A stretch of 64,000 bases of DNA from Chitinophaga sp. (GTDB taxonomy: Bacteria > Bacteroidota > Bacteroidia > Chitinophagales > Chitinophagaceae), in contig NZ_JAGHZS010000004.1 of NCBI RefSeq assembly GCF_017745275.1, positions 310,001 through 374,000 of the forward strand, written 5' to 3'. This document shows, piece by piece, positions 9,403-17,397 of the stretch. The position numbers and the translations under genes are program-made. How positions within the stretch are numbered: position 1 is the stretch's first letter; every line of letters begins with the position of its first letter. The notes beneath the pieces were generated by a model. The model ran no database searches, was not told the origin of the DNA, and was given only the letters and a program-made list of their open reading frames with translations.

Positions 9403-9738
9403 TTAAAGTTGAAAGATTTGTTCCATGATCACCCACTTCTCCCCTTCTTTTGCCCAGGGTAATGGCTGCTGGAACTTCCACATTAATTGTTCCCACTCCT
9501 GTACTTTCGGATTGGCGGCATCCGAAGCATTTTTCTTCTCCGCATCATACAAATCGGTGGTCTCCATAATCATCATCAGGCGATTACCTGTTCTGTAAAT
9601 GTCCATTTCTACAATGCCTGCATCCAGGATACTCTTTCTTACTTCCGGCCACCCGTTTTCTGCTTTGTGCCAATATTCATATTCTGCTATCAGCTGAGGA
9701 TCATCCTTCAGGTCCAGCGCTAAACAATATCTTTTCAT
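9403..9738 (-). CDS. L-fucose/L-rhamnose mutarotase family protein
   Basis: This 111-residue protein of the rhamnose mutarotase family (RhaM-like, dimeric alpha/beta ferredoxin-like fold) interconverts alpha and beta anomers of a 6-deoxysugar. Recognisable elements are the N-terminal RYCLALDLKDDP, the EYEYWHKAENGWPEV segment carrying the conserved His and the C-terminal EQIFQL. It lies 15 bp after the aldo/keto reductase and 8 bp before the zinc dehydrogenase, inside an operon with a fucosidase and a FucP-type permease. L-fucose is therefore a better guess than L-rhamnose (inference). It is cytoplasmic and has no signal peptide. Confidence 0.85.
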   Translation of the reverse strand: MKRYCLALDLKDDPQLIAEYEYWHKAENGWPEVRKSILDAGIVEMDIYRTGNRLMMIMETTDLYDAEKKNASDAANPKVQEWEQLMWKFQQPLPWAKEGEKWVIMEQIFQL

Positions 9739-9753
9739 ATTCTCTTTTAATCT

Positions 9754-10770
9754 CTATAAATAACAGGATGCATAAAGCGGATCTATTAATCCACCTTCTT
9801 CCATTTCTTTCCAGAACCCTTCCGGAATAACCGTTTGCGGCAATGCCACATTTTGCGCCACGCGCTCTGCCTGTGTTGTATTTAAAGCAATGCTCCTGAC
9901 TCCCGGTGCATTCCTGCCGAAAATCACACAAGCCGCTATCGGTGTGATCTGATAATCGGTACATAACTGGTAAAAACGCTCCCGCCAATCATATAACGCT
10001 TTATCTTTTACCGGATCTGTTAACTGATAATTATAATATGCCGATCCTGTTAGGAAACCGCCATTAAAAACAGCCGAATTAATAATAGCAATGTCCTGCT
10101 GCTGCAGCTTTACCATAAATTCCACTAACACAGAAGGATGGCTATGAACGGTCATACTATTTGCAATCATCACCCAGTCAAGGGCTACATCTTCCGTTAT
10201 TTTCTTTATTACCCGCCAATCCTTGGCGCCCACGCCGATGGCTTTCACCTTCCCTGCCTGCTTCAATTCATGTAAAGCCCGGTATGCGTCCAGTATGTCC
10301 TGATAACGTTGCTGGTACTCCTGTTCATCCTTTGCCGCGGCAAGATATTCATCAGGATCATGCACGGATACCAGCGATGCATGATAATCACCTAATAATG
10401 CATTGCCTTGTTCATAGCATTCCAGTATGCCATGATAGCTTATTTTCTGAATAGCATCATGCTCCAGGTTTTGCCATACGCCTGGCTCAAAGGTGGGCTC
10501 CGGTGTTTTTAATTCCGTGCGCAGCCACCCCAGCTTATTGCTGATCAACACATCCGAAGGGGCAATCCCCAATTGCTTCAAACTCCGTCCCAGGGCTTCC
10601 AGCGCCAATCCCGCGCCGTATTTACCTGCTGAATCAAATATAACCGGACCAGGCGAACATTTTATGCATTCATGAACAATGGATCGCTTCTTTTCTTCCG
10701 GGATTGCTATATATAAATTTCCTAACCCGCTGGTGCCAAAAATGACTTCCGGCAAATTGAGTTTTTCCAT
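9754..10770 (-). CDS. Aldo/keto reductase, probable L-fucose (D-threo-aldose) 1-dehydrogenase
   Basis: This 338-residue AKR-fold oxidoreductase is expected to oxidise L-fucose to L-fucono-lactone with NAD(P)+. The AKR tetrad is visible: Asp and Tyr in FDSAGKYGAG, Lys in ISNKLGW and His in SVHDPDEY. The NAD(P)-binding C-terminal half includes GVGAKDW. Length and layout match the D-threo-aldose 1-dehydrogenase group. It lies 18 bp downstream of the fucose permease and 15 bp upstream of the mutarotase, so it is co-transcribed. It points to oxidative catabolism of fucose rather than the isomerase-kinase route; no fucI, fucK or fuconate dehydratase is seen here, so later steps must be encoded elsewhere. 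Confidence 0.85.
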   Translation of the reverse strand: MEKLNLPEVIFGTSGLGNLYIAIPEEKKRSIVHECIKCSPGPVIFDSAGKYGAGLALEALGRSLKQLGIAPSDVLISNKLGWLRTELKTPEPTFEPGVWQNLEHDAIQKISYHGILECYEQGNALLGDYHASLVSVHDPDEYLAAAKDEQEYQQRYQDILDAYRALHELKQAGKVKAIGVGAKDWRVIKKITEDVALDWVMIANSMTVHSHPSVLVEFMVKLQQQDIAIINSAVFNGGFLTGSAYYNYQLTDPVKDKALYDWRERFYQLCTDYQITPIAACVIFGRNAPGVRSIALNTTQAERVAQNVALPQTVIPEGFWKEMEEGGLIDPLYASCYL

Positions 10771-10788
10771 ACCAATGCCTGCTTATTT

Positions 10789-12057
10789 TCAAAGAATAGT
10801 TGAAACAATTAATTCTTCCCGCTTCACCTTTACACGATGACCTTTGAACCCAAAAAAAGCTACCGCTATAAAACATATCAGTGGTACAATGTAACCGTAT
10901 TGAATATTCCCCGTTACATCACTGATATAACCAAATACCCGTGGCAAAACCGCGCCGCCTACAATAGACATAATAATCAGGCTGCTTCCAAACTCTGTAT
11001 CACCACGCAGTTCCCGGATGCCAAGGGCAAAGATGGTGGGAAACATAATCGACATAAAGAAGCAGATACCTATGACGGTATAAATGGTAATGATACCTGT
11101 TCCCAGGATGGCAACTCCACAAAGCAAAATATTGATCACTGCGTATACCCCCAATAATTTCGCAGAACTAAAATGTTGCATTAAATAAGTGCCGACAAAC
11201 CTTCCTATTAAAAATGCCAGCCCACATGCTCCGAGATAATCAGCAGCCTTCACTTCTGTTATGCCTGCAGCTTTTGTGGCATACAGGATAAACAAACTAA
11301 ACACACATACCTGGGCGCCTACATAAAAGAATTGCGCCACTACACTCCACGTCAGGTGTTGATGCCTGAAGGCGTGAAAAATGTGTTTACTGGCAGTATG
11401 TCCTTCGTTATGCTGGATCGCCGGCAGGCGCGTAAAGGCAAAAATGACCGCTATTAATACCAGCACAGTTCCCAATATAAAATAGGGCATTTTTACGGTG
11501 GCCGCTTCTGCCGCCAGTGCAAGTTGACGGCCACTTTCCGTCATGGCTCCCAATTCCGCTGCTGTATAACCTTTGGTAAGAATAACCCGCGCACCGATTA
11601 TTGGCGCAAGCGTAGCTGCCAGGCCATTAAATGACTGCGCAAGATTCAGCCGTTGGGTAGACGAAGCCGGATCCCCCAGCGATGATGCATAAGGGTTAGC
11701 CGCAGTTTCTAATATCGTCAGGCCGCAGGCAATAATAAACAACGCAACAAGGAAAAATATATACTGCTGTGTATTAGCGGCAGGAATAAACAAAAACGAA
11801 CCTAATGCAAAAACCAGCAGCCCTGCAATAATTCCGGTTTTATACCCGTACCGTTTCATAATAAAACCGGCTGGTAACGCCATCAGGAAATAAGCGATAA
11901 ACACAGCAGAATCCACCAGTGTAGCCTGAACAGTAGTCAGTGTAAAAGACTTCTGCAAATGCGGTATTAATATAGGATCAAGATTATGTGCGAAACCCCA
12001 TAAAAAAAACAAACTGGTGATCAGTATAAACGGGAATAATGTATGGTTCTTTGCCAT
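10789..12057 (-). CDS. fucP: FucP-type L-fucose:H+ symporter (MFS)
   Basis: This inner-membrane sugar symporter of 422 residues has about 12 hydrophobic segments. It shows hallmarks of the FucP/GluP group: LFFLWGFAHNLDPILIPHLQ in helix 1, with the Asp of the proton relay, and ETAANPYASSLGDP in the fifth helix region. The chosen start is the ATG at 12055-12057 (MAKNHTLFPF); the longer frame would add residues encoded in the upstream hairpin. It sits 75 bp after the GH29 fucosidase and 18 bp before the dehydrogenase, so fucose is the likely substrate. Galactose or glucose transport by a GluP-like relative cannot be excluded from sequence alone. Confidence 0.88.
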   Translation of the reverse strand: MAKNHTLFPFILITSLFFLWGFAHNLDPILIPHLQKSFTLTTVQATLVDSAVFIAYFLMALPAGFIMKRYGYKTGIIAGLLVFALGSFLFIPAANTQQYIFFLVALFIIACGLTILETAANPYASSLGDPASSTQRLNLAQSFNGLAATLAPIIGARVILTKGYTAAELGAMTESGRQLALAAEAATVKMPYFILGTVLVLIAVIFAFTRLPAIQHNEGHTASKHIFHAFRHQHLTWSVVAQFFYVGAQVCVFSLFILYATKAAGITEVKAADYLGACGLAFLIGRFVGTYLMQHFSSAKLLGVYAVINILLCGVAILGTGIITIYTVIGICFFMSIMFPTIFALGIRELRGDTEFGSSLIIMSIVGGAVLPRVFGYISDVTGNIQYGYIVPLICFIAVAFFGFKGHRVKVKREELIVSTIL

Positions 12058-12090
12058 ATAAATGTTAAGCTTAAAGAAGATTGATTCCAG

Positions 12091-12117
12091 GGCATGTCCC
12101 TGAAACAGGGACATGCC
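12091..12117 (-). other. Intra-operon hairpin between GH29 and fucP
   Basis: A perfect 12-bp stem (GGCATGTCCCTG, 12091-12102, with 12106-12117) encloses a 3-base loop. It lies in the 75-bp gap between the GH29 stop and the permease start. On the minus strand it is followed by mixed sequence rather than a T run, so it may be a processing or stability element or a leaky terminator rather than a full stop. Confidence 0.6.
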
Positions 12118-12132
12118 TGCTTATCCCAACAC

Positions 12133-13779
12133 TCAGACAATTGCGCCTTCAATCTTTAATACAAACGCCTCTTTACAGGGAGCTTGCTCCGGCAACTGTA
12201 CCTTCAGACCGTCGGATGTTTGCTCAAAGCTTACGCTGCGGCTTCCGAGCAGGCTTACCTGGCTTACTTTTCCTACCTGGTTATCTGTTGCCAGTGCTTT
12301 CACTGATATACTGTTATTCGCCGGCCATCCCAACATCACTGCATACAAAGTTTTTCCTTTCGTAGTAAAACGGATATCTTCTGCTACGAATGGTTTTCCC
12401 TGCCCTTCATTAAAACCATGGGCATTCAACGCTTGTACGGATGCTGTGGCAGGCCCTTCTCCAAATACTTTCCATGGGCGTGTGCTATAAATCGCTTCAC
12501 TATTTACCTGCATCCAATCTGCTACCTGTTCTACTACTGCCCGCTCTTCACTATCGATAGTACCATCTCCGCGAACGGGAACATTTAATAAAAGATTACC
12601 ATTTTTGCTGACAATATCTACCAATGAGTGAACTACTGTTTTAGCTGTCTTATACCCTTTATTGTCAAACAGGCGGCGATCATAGTGCCAGCCACCAATA
12701 CAGGTATCCGTCTGCCATGGCAAGGGCTCGATCTGGTTACTTTGTCCCCGCTCAATATCCCATATCATGCACTTGCGTTGTTGCTCGTTCAACTTTTTGC
12801 CAAATAAGGCTGCCTGTAATTTTCCGTGTTTTTTGATACTGGTGTTATACAGATGCGCGGCTATTTTTAATCCTGCATCACTGATGGGCCAAAGCGGCAG
12901 CGCATTGTCATCAAAATAAACCAGCTCAGGGTCATATTTATCTATGAGTTCAATAGTCCGGTTTAAGAAGCTGTCGCAGTAAGCTTTATCAGGTACACTG
13001 GCGCCATTTCCCCAATCCCAGTAAGCGCCCATATCGCCTTTCAGGCTATCCTTGCTCAAAGCATGCCGCTGTGCATATAATTCCTGTGGATCGTATCCCT
13101 GCCACCATTTGTTACGGCCGTCCGCTTTCGTCAGTTTGCCATCATAAGGCACGCCGGCATAGGGTCCGCTTTTATCAGAACGCTGTGCTACTTCGTACCA
13201 GGTCCAGGCATGGGAAGCATGCACGGTTACACCAAATGGTAATCCCTGTTCTTTCGCCGCTTTTGCCCAGCCTCCAACGAGATCCTTTTTAGGTCCCAGT
13301 TTAGTGGAATTCCACCGATGGTATTTACTGTCGTACAAGTCGAGATTATCGTGGTGATTGGCCATGGCCATAAAATATTTCGCACCAGCTTTCTTGTACA
13401 GCGCCAGCAATTCCTCCGGATGCCAGTTTTCTGCTTTCCACTCATTGATTACATCCTTAAAACCAAATTTGGAAGGATGTCCATATTTCTGAAGATGATA
13501 TTTATAATGATCGCTTCCTTCTTCATACATGCCGCGTGCATACCAGTCGCCATGCTCCGGCTGACACTGCGGCCCCCAATGCGCCCAGATGCCAAACTTT
13601 GCGTCCCTGAACCAATCGGGCACCTGGTACTGCGCCAGCGAGTCCCAGGTAGGCTGAAATGGCCCGGGTGCCAGACGTGGCGTGGATGGAGCCTTTAATA
13701 AACTGTGTGCATAAAGATTAGATAGGTATAGAGATGATAAGCCTGTAGCTAATCCTTTTATCAGCGTTCTTCTTTTCAT
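12133..13779 (-). CDS. GH29 alpha-L-fucosidase
   Basis: This 548-residue retaining alpha-L-fucosidase releases L-fucose from glycans such as fucosylated xyloglucan side chains. The ATG at 13777-13779 gives MKRRTLIKGLATG, a twin-arginine-like signal peptide that suggests folded export to the periplasm. The GH29 N-terminal signature FGIWAHWGPQCQPEHGDWYA is present. The nucleophile region LVYFDDN carries Asp290/Asp291, and NGNLLLNVP is the usual end of the catalytic barrel; a C-terminal beta-sandwich follows. It is the first gene of an operon with permease, dehydrogenases and mutarotase, and is divergent from an AraC regulator. Direct repeats at 13865-13895 lie in the shared promoter region. Confidence 0.92.
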   Translation of the reverse strand: MKRRTLIKGLATGLSSLYLSNLYAHSLLKAPSTPRLAPGPFQPTWDSLAQYQVPDWFRDAKFGIWAHWGPQCQPEHGDWYARGMYEEGSDHYKYHLQKYGHPSKFGFKDVINEWKAENWHPEELLALYKKAGAKYFMAMANHHDNLDLYDSKYHRWNSTKLGPKKDLVGGWAKAAKEQGLPFGVTVHASHAWTWYEVAQRSDKSGPYAGVPYDGKLTKADGRNKWWQGYDPQELYAQRHALSKDSLKGDMGAYWDWGNGASVPDKAYCDSFLNRTIELIDKYDPELVYFDDNALPLWPISDAGLKIAAHLYNTSIKKHGKLQAALFGKKLNEQQRKCMIWDIERGQSNQIEPLPWQTDTCIGGWHYDRRLFDNKGYKTAKTVVHSLVDIVSKNGNLLLNVPVRGDGTIDSEERAVVEQVADWMQVNSEAIYSTRPWKVFGEGPATASVQALNAHGFNEGQGKPFVAEDIRFTTKGKTLYAVMLGWPANNSISVKALATDNQVGKVSQVSLLGSRSVSFEQTSDGLKVQLPEQAPCKEAFVLKIEGAIV

Positions 13780-13864
13780 GGAATTTAGTTTTATTGGCCG
13801 CTTATATGGACAAGCGATAATCAATCTCTCAAACTTACTCCGAAATACTTGTGCTGCATTTAGT

Positions 13865-13895
13865 CAAATAGGACTTTTTTTTATACAAATCCGAC
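13865..13895 (+). promoter_or_regulatory. Putative AraC operator between GH29 and araC genes
   Basis: CAAATAGGAC (13865-13874) and CAAATCCGAC (13886-13895) are direct repeats 21 bp apart, the spacing commonly seen for AraC-family half-sites. They lie between divergent GH29 (starts 13779) and the AraC-type gene (starts 14015). Assignment to that regulator is inferred from position. Confidence 0.5.
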
Positions 13896-14014
13896 TATTT
13901 ACTTATTATTGCTTTGATAAAACCGGGATTTTGAAGCGGTAATGCCGACTGTCAAACAGAAAGTAGCGTTCCTGTTGGCATATCCTCGTTAAAAGAGCTT
14001 AACAATTTTATAGC

Positions 14015-14896
14015 ATGATTAAAAGACTTCTAAAACATACATTCACGCTATTGAACGTTGACCACGTAAAGCTCGGTTCCAAATGGAATTACAAAAATGT
14101 GATCAGCCCCTATTTCAGGATATATTATATTGATGCAGGTGCAGGAGAAATCTCGGATGCTGTTTCAAAGGTTAGCCTGGAACCCGGTTTTCTGTATATT
14201 ATTCCGAGCTTTACGTTATGCAACCTGCTATGTCCCACTTATCTCAGTCAGTATTTCGTGCAGTTTTTCGAAGAGTCATCTGATGGTATTTCACTGTTTG
14301 AGAACAACAGGTCCATTTTAAAAGTGAAAGCCACTGAAATTGATATCCTTAATTTTTCCCGTTTGTTGGAAATAAATCCTGGCCGTGGTATTAACGGCTC
14401 TGACAATCCGAAGGTCTACGAAAAAAATACCTTTTATAAAGCCTACCAGGATCTTAATAACCGCCAAAGCGTGGCCACCTTTACAGAAACGCATGGGATT
14501 CTTCTCCAGTTGGTATCACGCTTCTTAATGCAGGATACTACCAGGTATAACGATACGCATCCCATACCGGCAAAGGTGCTGAATGCAATCAGTTATATTC
14601 AATTAAATCTGCACCGTGATCTGTCTGTAACGGTGCTCGCGAAAAGAGCCAACCTGCATACAGATTATTTCTCCCGCCTTTTCCATCAACACACCGGGGA
14701 AAGACCTGTAAAATATATACAGGGGAAAAGAATTGAGCGGGCGCAATACCTGATGGTGACCACCCAGATGACCTTTACTGAAATTGCTACGCAAACAGGT
14801 TTTGAAAATGTCTTTTATTTTTCCAAAATTTTTAAGCAAATCACGGGCATGTCTCCCGGTAACTATAAAAAACAAATGGATATGATGGGTTTTTAA
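14015..14896 (+). CDS. AraC-family transcriptional regulator of the fucose operon
   Basis: This 293-residue cytoplasmic regulator has an N-terminal cupin-like effector domain (about 20-150, with YFRIYYIDAGAGEI) and a C-terminal double helix-turn-helix (about 190-290). The HTH shows TVLAKRANLHTDYFSRLFHQ and the typical second helix FENVFYFSKIFKQ before GMSPGNYKK. It is transcribed away from the GH29-fucP-dehydrogenase operon, so L-fucose or a fucose derivative is the probable inducer (inference). The start ATG at 14015 follows an AT-rich stretch. The stop is 20 bp from the convergent DJ-1 gene. Confidence 0.85.
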   Translation: MIKRLLKHTFTLLNVDHVKLGSKWNYKNVISPYFRIYYIDAGAGEISDAVSKVSLEPGFLYIIPSFTLCNLLCPTYLSQYFVQFFEESSDGISLFENNRSILKVKATEIDILNFSRLLEINPGRGINGSDNPKVYEKNTFYKAYQDLNNRQSVATFTETHGILLQLVSRFLMQDTTRYNDTHPIPAKVLNAISYIQLNLHRDLSVTVLAKRANLHTDYFSRLFHQHTGERPVKYIQGKRIERAQYLMVTTQMTFTEIATQTGFENVFYFSKIFKQITGMSPGNYKKQMDMMGF

Positions 14897-14915
14897 GTGT
14901 AGCAGGCACAGGAAA

Positions 14916-16106
14916 TTAATTATAGTCAAGCAAACGTTTTACCACCTCGGTGTACCGGGAGCCGTATTGCAAACGGATGCTGTTCAAACAGGCGTCAATA
15001 ATATACACAGGGTGCTGCCGTTGGTAACGCACCACTACGGAAGTATCAGCTAAGAATGGAATTTTCAGCGGAAGTTGATCCGGGTTCAAAACATGCAATT
15101 CATCGGGATGGAATTTATCCAGGTTTGTAGTTGGCAATAAAGTGAGTCCATAGACCGTAGTAATACTACCATTTGCCAATGATACACTTTCCAGTGATTC
15201 CGGAAAGGTCCGGTTATAGGTATCCAATACTGCAGCCAGTTCCAGTTCATTGACCCCATCCTGTAACAATACGCCGATCTTCCTGTTTTTTCCAAACAAT
15301 ACTTTTTTGCCGATGGCCATCTTATCGCCCCAACCAATGGGAATACTTTTGTGTGCCGTTTGTTCGGGCGTATTGAAATAGTGTATAGACCTGCTAACCT
15401 GTAACATTGTTTCACGGCCTAAAAGTGTATCAATAACAGCTAATGTCCCGTCGGTGGCATTGGAAACCCCGGCTGTGCTGTATAGTCCACCACTCCTGGT
15501 GACACGGATATTGTTCATCCATAGTGGCTTACTATATTGTTTGCGGATCGCCGCAAAATCAGATGCATGGGCGGTAAGCGGCCTGCCATCATAAATACCG
15601 GTGGCTGCTGCTGTCAGCGCACCATCACAAACAGACAGCATGATAGTGGTATCCCGGTATTGACTTTTAATCCAATTAATAAGAACCGGGTTTTGATGCC
15701 GGGCATCCATGGCCGACAAATTAGGGATAACGATCACCTGGGCCACCACACCGGTCGCCTCAAATTCACTGAACGAAAAATGAGGCAACAGGAAAAGCCC
15801 CTTACGCAGGATAATCGGTTCCTTTTTGGGAGCTACTACGTACACATTTAACTTTCCGGTAGCACTGAACAGGTGATATGGCGCCATGAGGTCGAAAATT
15901 TCGGTTCCCTCATTATCTGCAATAAGTATTACCGTTTTTTTGGTGGAATCGAAGGCTGGTTGTTGCGTACTGAAGCTGGGATGCCCCTCAAATGTTTTCC
16001 ATCTCATAAATTCCCGGACAGGCGCACATGCATAAAAAAACCAGATCATGGTCAGCACCAGCACCAGGAGCATACTGTACGTTAGTTTACTATTTGTCAG
16101 CTTCAT
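14916..16106 (-). CDS. Membrane-anchored DJ-1/PfpI-like protein with two domains
   Basis: This 396-residue protein has an N-terminal hydrophobic segment (SMLLVLVLTMIWFFYAC, about 10-27) that would anchor it to the membrane or act as a signal. The first DJ-1/PfpI domain spans about 57-230, with the nucleophile-elbow Cys160 in SVCDGALTAAATG. Residues about 275-385 resemble a second DJ-1 start (IGVLLQDGVNELELAAVLD) but I see no second nucleophile Cys, so that copy looks degenerate. The gene overlaps the end of the upstream GlxA-type regulator by 17 bp, implying translational coupling. Function is unknown; it might process or sense a reactive small molecule for the regulator. Confidence 0.75.
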   Translation of the reverse strand: MKLTNSKLTYSMLLVLVLTMIWFFYACAPVREFMRWKTFEGHPSFSTQQPAFDSTKKTVILIADNEGTEIFDLMAPYHLFSATGKLNVYVVAPKKEPIILRKGLFLLPHFSFSEFEATGVVAQVIVIPNLSAMDARHQNPVLINWIKSQYRDTTIMLSVCDGALTAAATGIYDGRPLTAHASDFAAIRKQYSKPLWMNNIRVTRSGGLYSTAGVSNATDGTLAVIDTLLGRETMLQVSRSIHYFNTPEQTAHKSIPIGWGDKMAIGKKVLFGKNRKIGVLLQDGVNELELAAVLDTYNRTFPESLESVSLANGSITTVYGLTLLPTTNLDKFHPDELHVLNPDQLPLKIPFLADTSVVVRYQRQHPVYIIDACLNSIRLQYGSRYTEVVKRLLDYN

Positions 16107-17022
16107 ACTGTTTTTTTTGTATTCTTTGTAATTGCCGGGCTGATTTGAATCCGCATTCCGACGCTATCTTAGTGGTGGTATAATCGGGGTTATTACGAAG
16201 GGTGGCAGCTTTTTCGATTCTGAGACGGGTAAGATATTCGTTGATGGTGATGCCTGTAGCTTCTTTAAAAATCCGGGTAAGGTTTCTTGGGCTGCTATTA
16301 AAAAGGTGCGACAGTCTTTCCACTGTCAGGGACTGATCCAGATGGCTGATCATGTAATCCTGCAGTTGATGGATCTTTGGATGGAGGTGATTCCTGTAAT
16401 CCAGGTAGATATGTTGCTGGCTATGTTTTGCGCCCCTGCGGTGATATATCACCAGTCCCCTGGCCACCTGGTTGGCCACTAATGGCCCCTTCCATTCTTC
16501 CAGTATAAACAGGGCCATATCAATTCCGGAGCTGATCCCGGCACTGGTATATATATTCCCACTTTTTACGAACAACACGTTGTCAGCCACCCGGGCCGCC
16601 GGAAACATGCTTTGCAAAAGATCTGTACTTCTCCAATGGGTAGTGCATTCCCGGCCATCCAGTAGCCCGGCTTTACCCAGGATAAAGGCGGCATTACATA
16701 CAGAGCAGATATTAATCCCCCGGGCAGCGCAATCAGCCAACCATTGGAAAAAGGATGTTTCAATATCGGGGCGTCTTTTCAGGCCTTCAAAATAAAAACC
16801 GGGAATAAAAAGAAAATCACCTGCGCTCAGCACCGCTTCCCGGTAATGGCTGATGCTTCCTAAAGGTAATCCCGCAGCACAGGAAGGTGGCTGATCTATC
16901 GCATAAAATGCCAGGTCAAGGTCAGCTCCCATCAGGCTTGCTTCTCTGAACACCTGTACTGGCCCCGCCAGGTCCAATAGCTCCACAAGTGGAGGCAGGA
17001 TAAATACAATTTTTCTTATCAT
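16090..17022 (-). CDS. GlxA-family transcriptional regulator (DJ-1 domain plus AraC HTH)
   Basis: This 310-residue regulator combines an N-terminal DJ-1/PfpI-like domain (about 1-190, with nucleophile-elbow sequence SVCNAAFILGKAG) and a C-terminal AraC-type HTH (about 210-305, VERLSHLFNSSPRNLTRIFKEATG). Proteins of this layout (GlxA/FtrA/CdhR type) control catabolic genes in response to small metabolites. It overlaps the downstream membrane DJ-1 gene by 17 bp, so the two are one transcription unit. The divergent gap to GH74 (17023-17397) carries the HTCS1-like repeats at 17178-17217. Its target and effector cannot be read from sequence. Confidence 0.85.
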   Translation of the reverse strand: MIRKIVFILPPLVELLDLAGPVQVFREASLMGADLDLAFYAIDQPPSCAAGLPLGSISHYREAVLSAGDFLFIPGFYFEGLKRRPDIETSFFQWLADCAARGINICSVCNAAFILGKAGLLDGRECTTHWRSTDLLQSMFPAARVADNVLFVKSGNIYTSAGISSGIDMALFILEEWKGPLVANQVARGLVIYHRRGAKHSQQHIYLDYRNHLHPKIHQLQDYMISHLDQSLTVERLSHLFNSSPRNLTRIFKEATGITINEYLTRLRIEKAATLRNNPDYTTTKIASECGFKSARQLQRIQKKQYEADK

Positions 17023-17177
17023 CCCACAAAAGTAGTCCTTGTTACACTTTCCGTAAAGGACAATAGTGCGTCATATACGGCCATATGATTAGTCGCCTGC
17101 ATCAACCCATCTGGACATGCTGTTATTTCCCTTCCTAACCTGGGGGGCTATACGATTTATCTGCCACCATCGTGATT

Positions 17178-17217
17178 TGTAACATTTCCTCCCATAATCT
17201 GTAACATTTGAATACCC
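17178..17217 (+). promoter_or_regulatory. Putative HTCS1 operator upstream of GH74
   Basis: TGTAACATTTCCTCCC starts at 17178 and TGTAACATTTGAATACCC at 17200, a 22-bp direct repeat. The second copy closely matches the TGTAACATTCCATACCC element before GH5. The pair lies about 180 bp upstream of GH74 and in the same orientation. The rest of the 375-bp gap shows a G6 run at 17142-17147 and a 32-codon open frame (17276-17374) that I do not call as a gene. Confidence 0.65.
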
Positions 17218-17397
17218 TGTTGCAAAGGGGATCATGGTAACTTCACGCTATTGAGATAAGAGAAAGATTCCTGTTATGAATTACTGCTGCCCTTCCCAGG
17301 GTGGCCTGTGTGTAATGCCATGTCGTCAGAGCTTTCAGTACAACCCGTCTTTTGATGTTACCTTTTTCGATTGATTTACTTAAACCATCTATTCTTT

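Noticed and set aside
17142-17147. G6 run upstream of GH74 as an HTCS2/3-type operator
   Set aside because: No partner C/G-run at 21-22 bp and no GAGTTT-like flank.
17276-17374. 32-codon Cys-rich open frame upstream of GH74
   Set aside because: No similarity to the short frame before GH5 and no coding evidence beyond being open.
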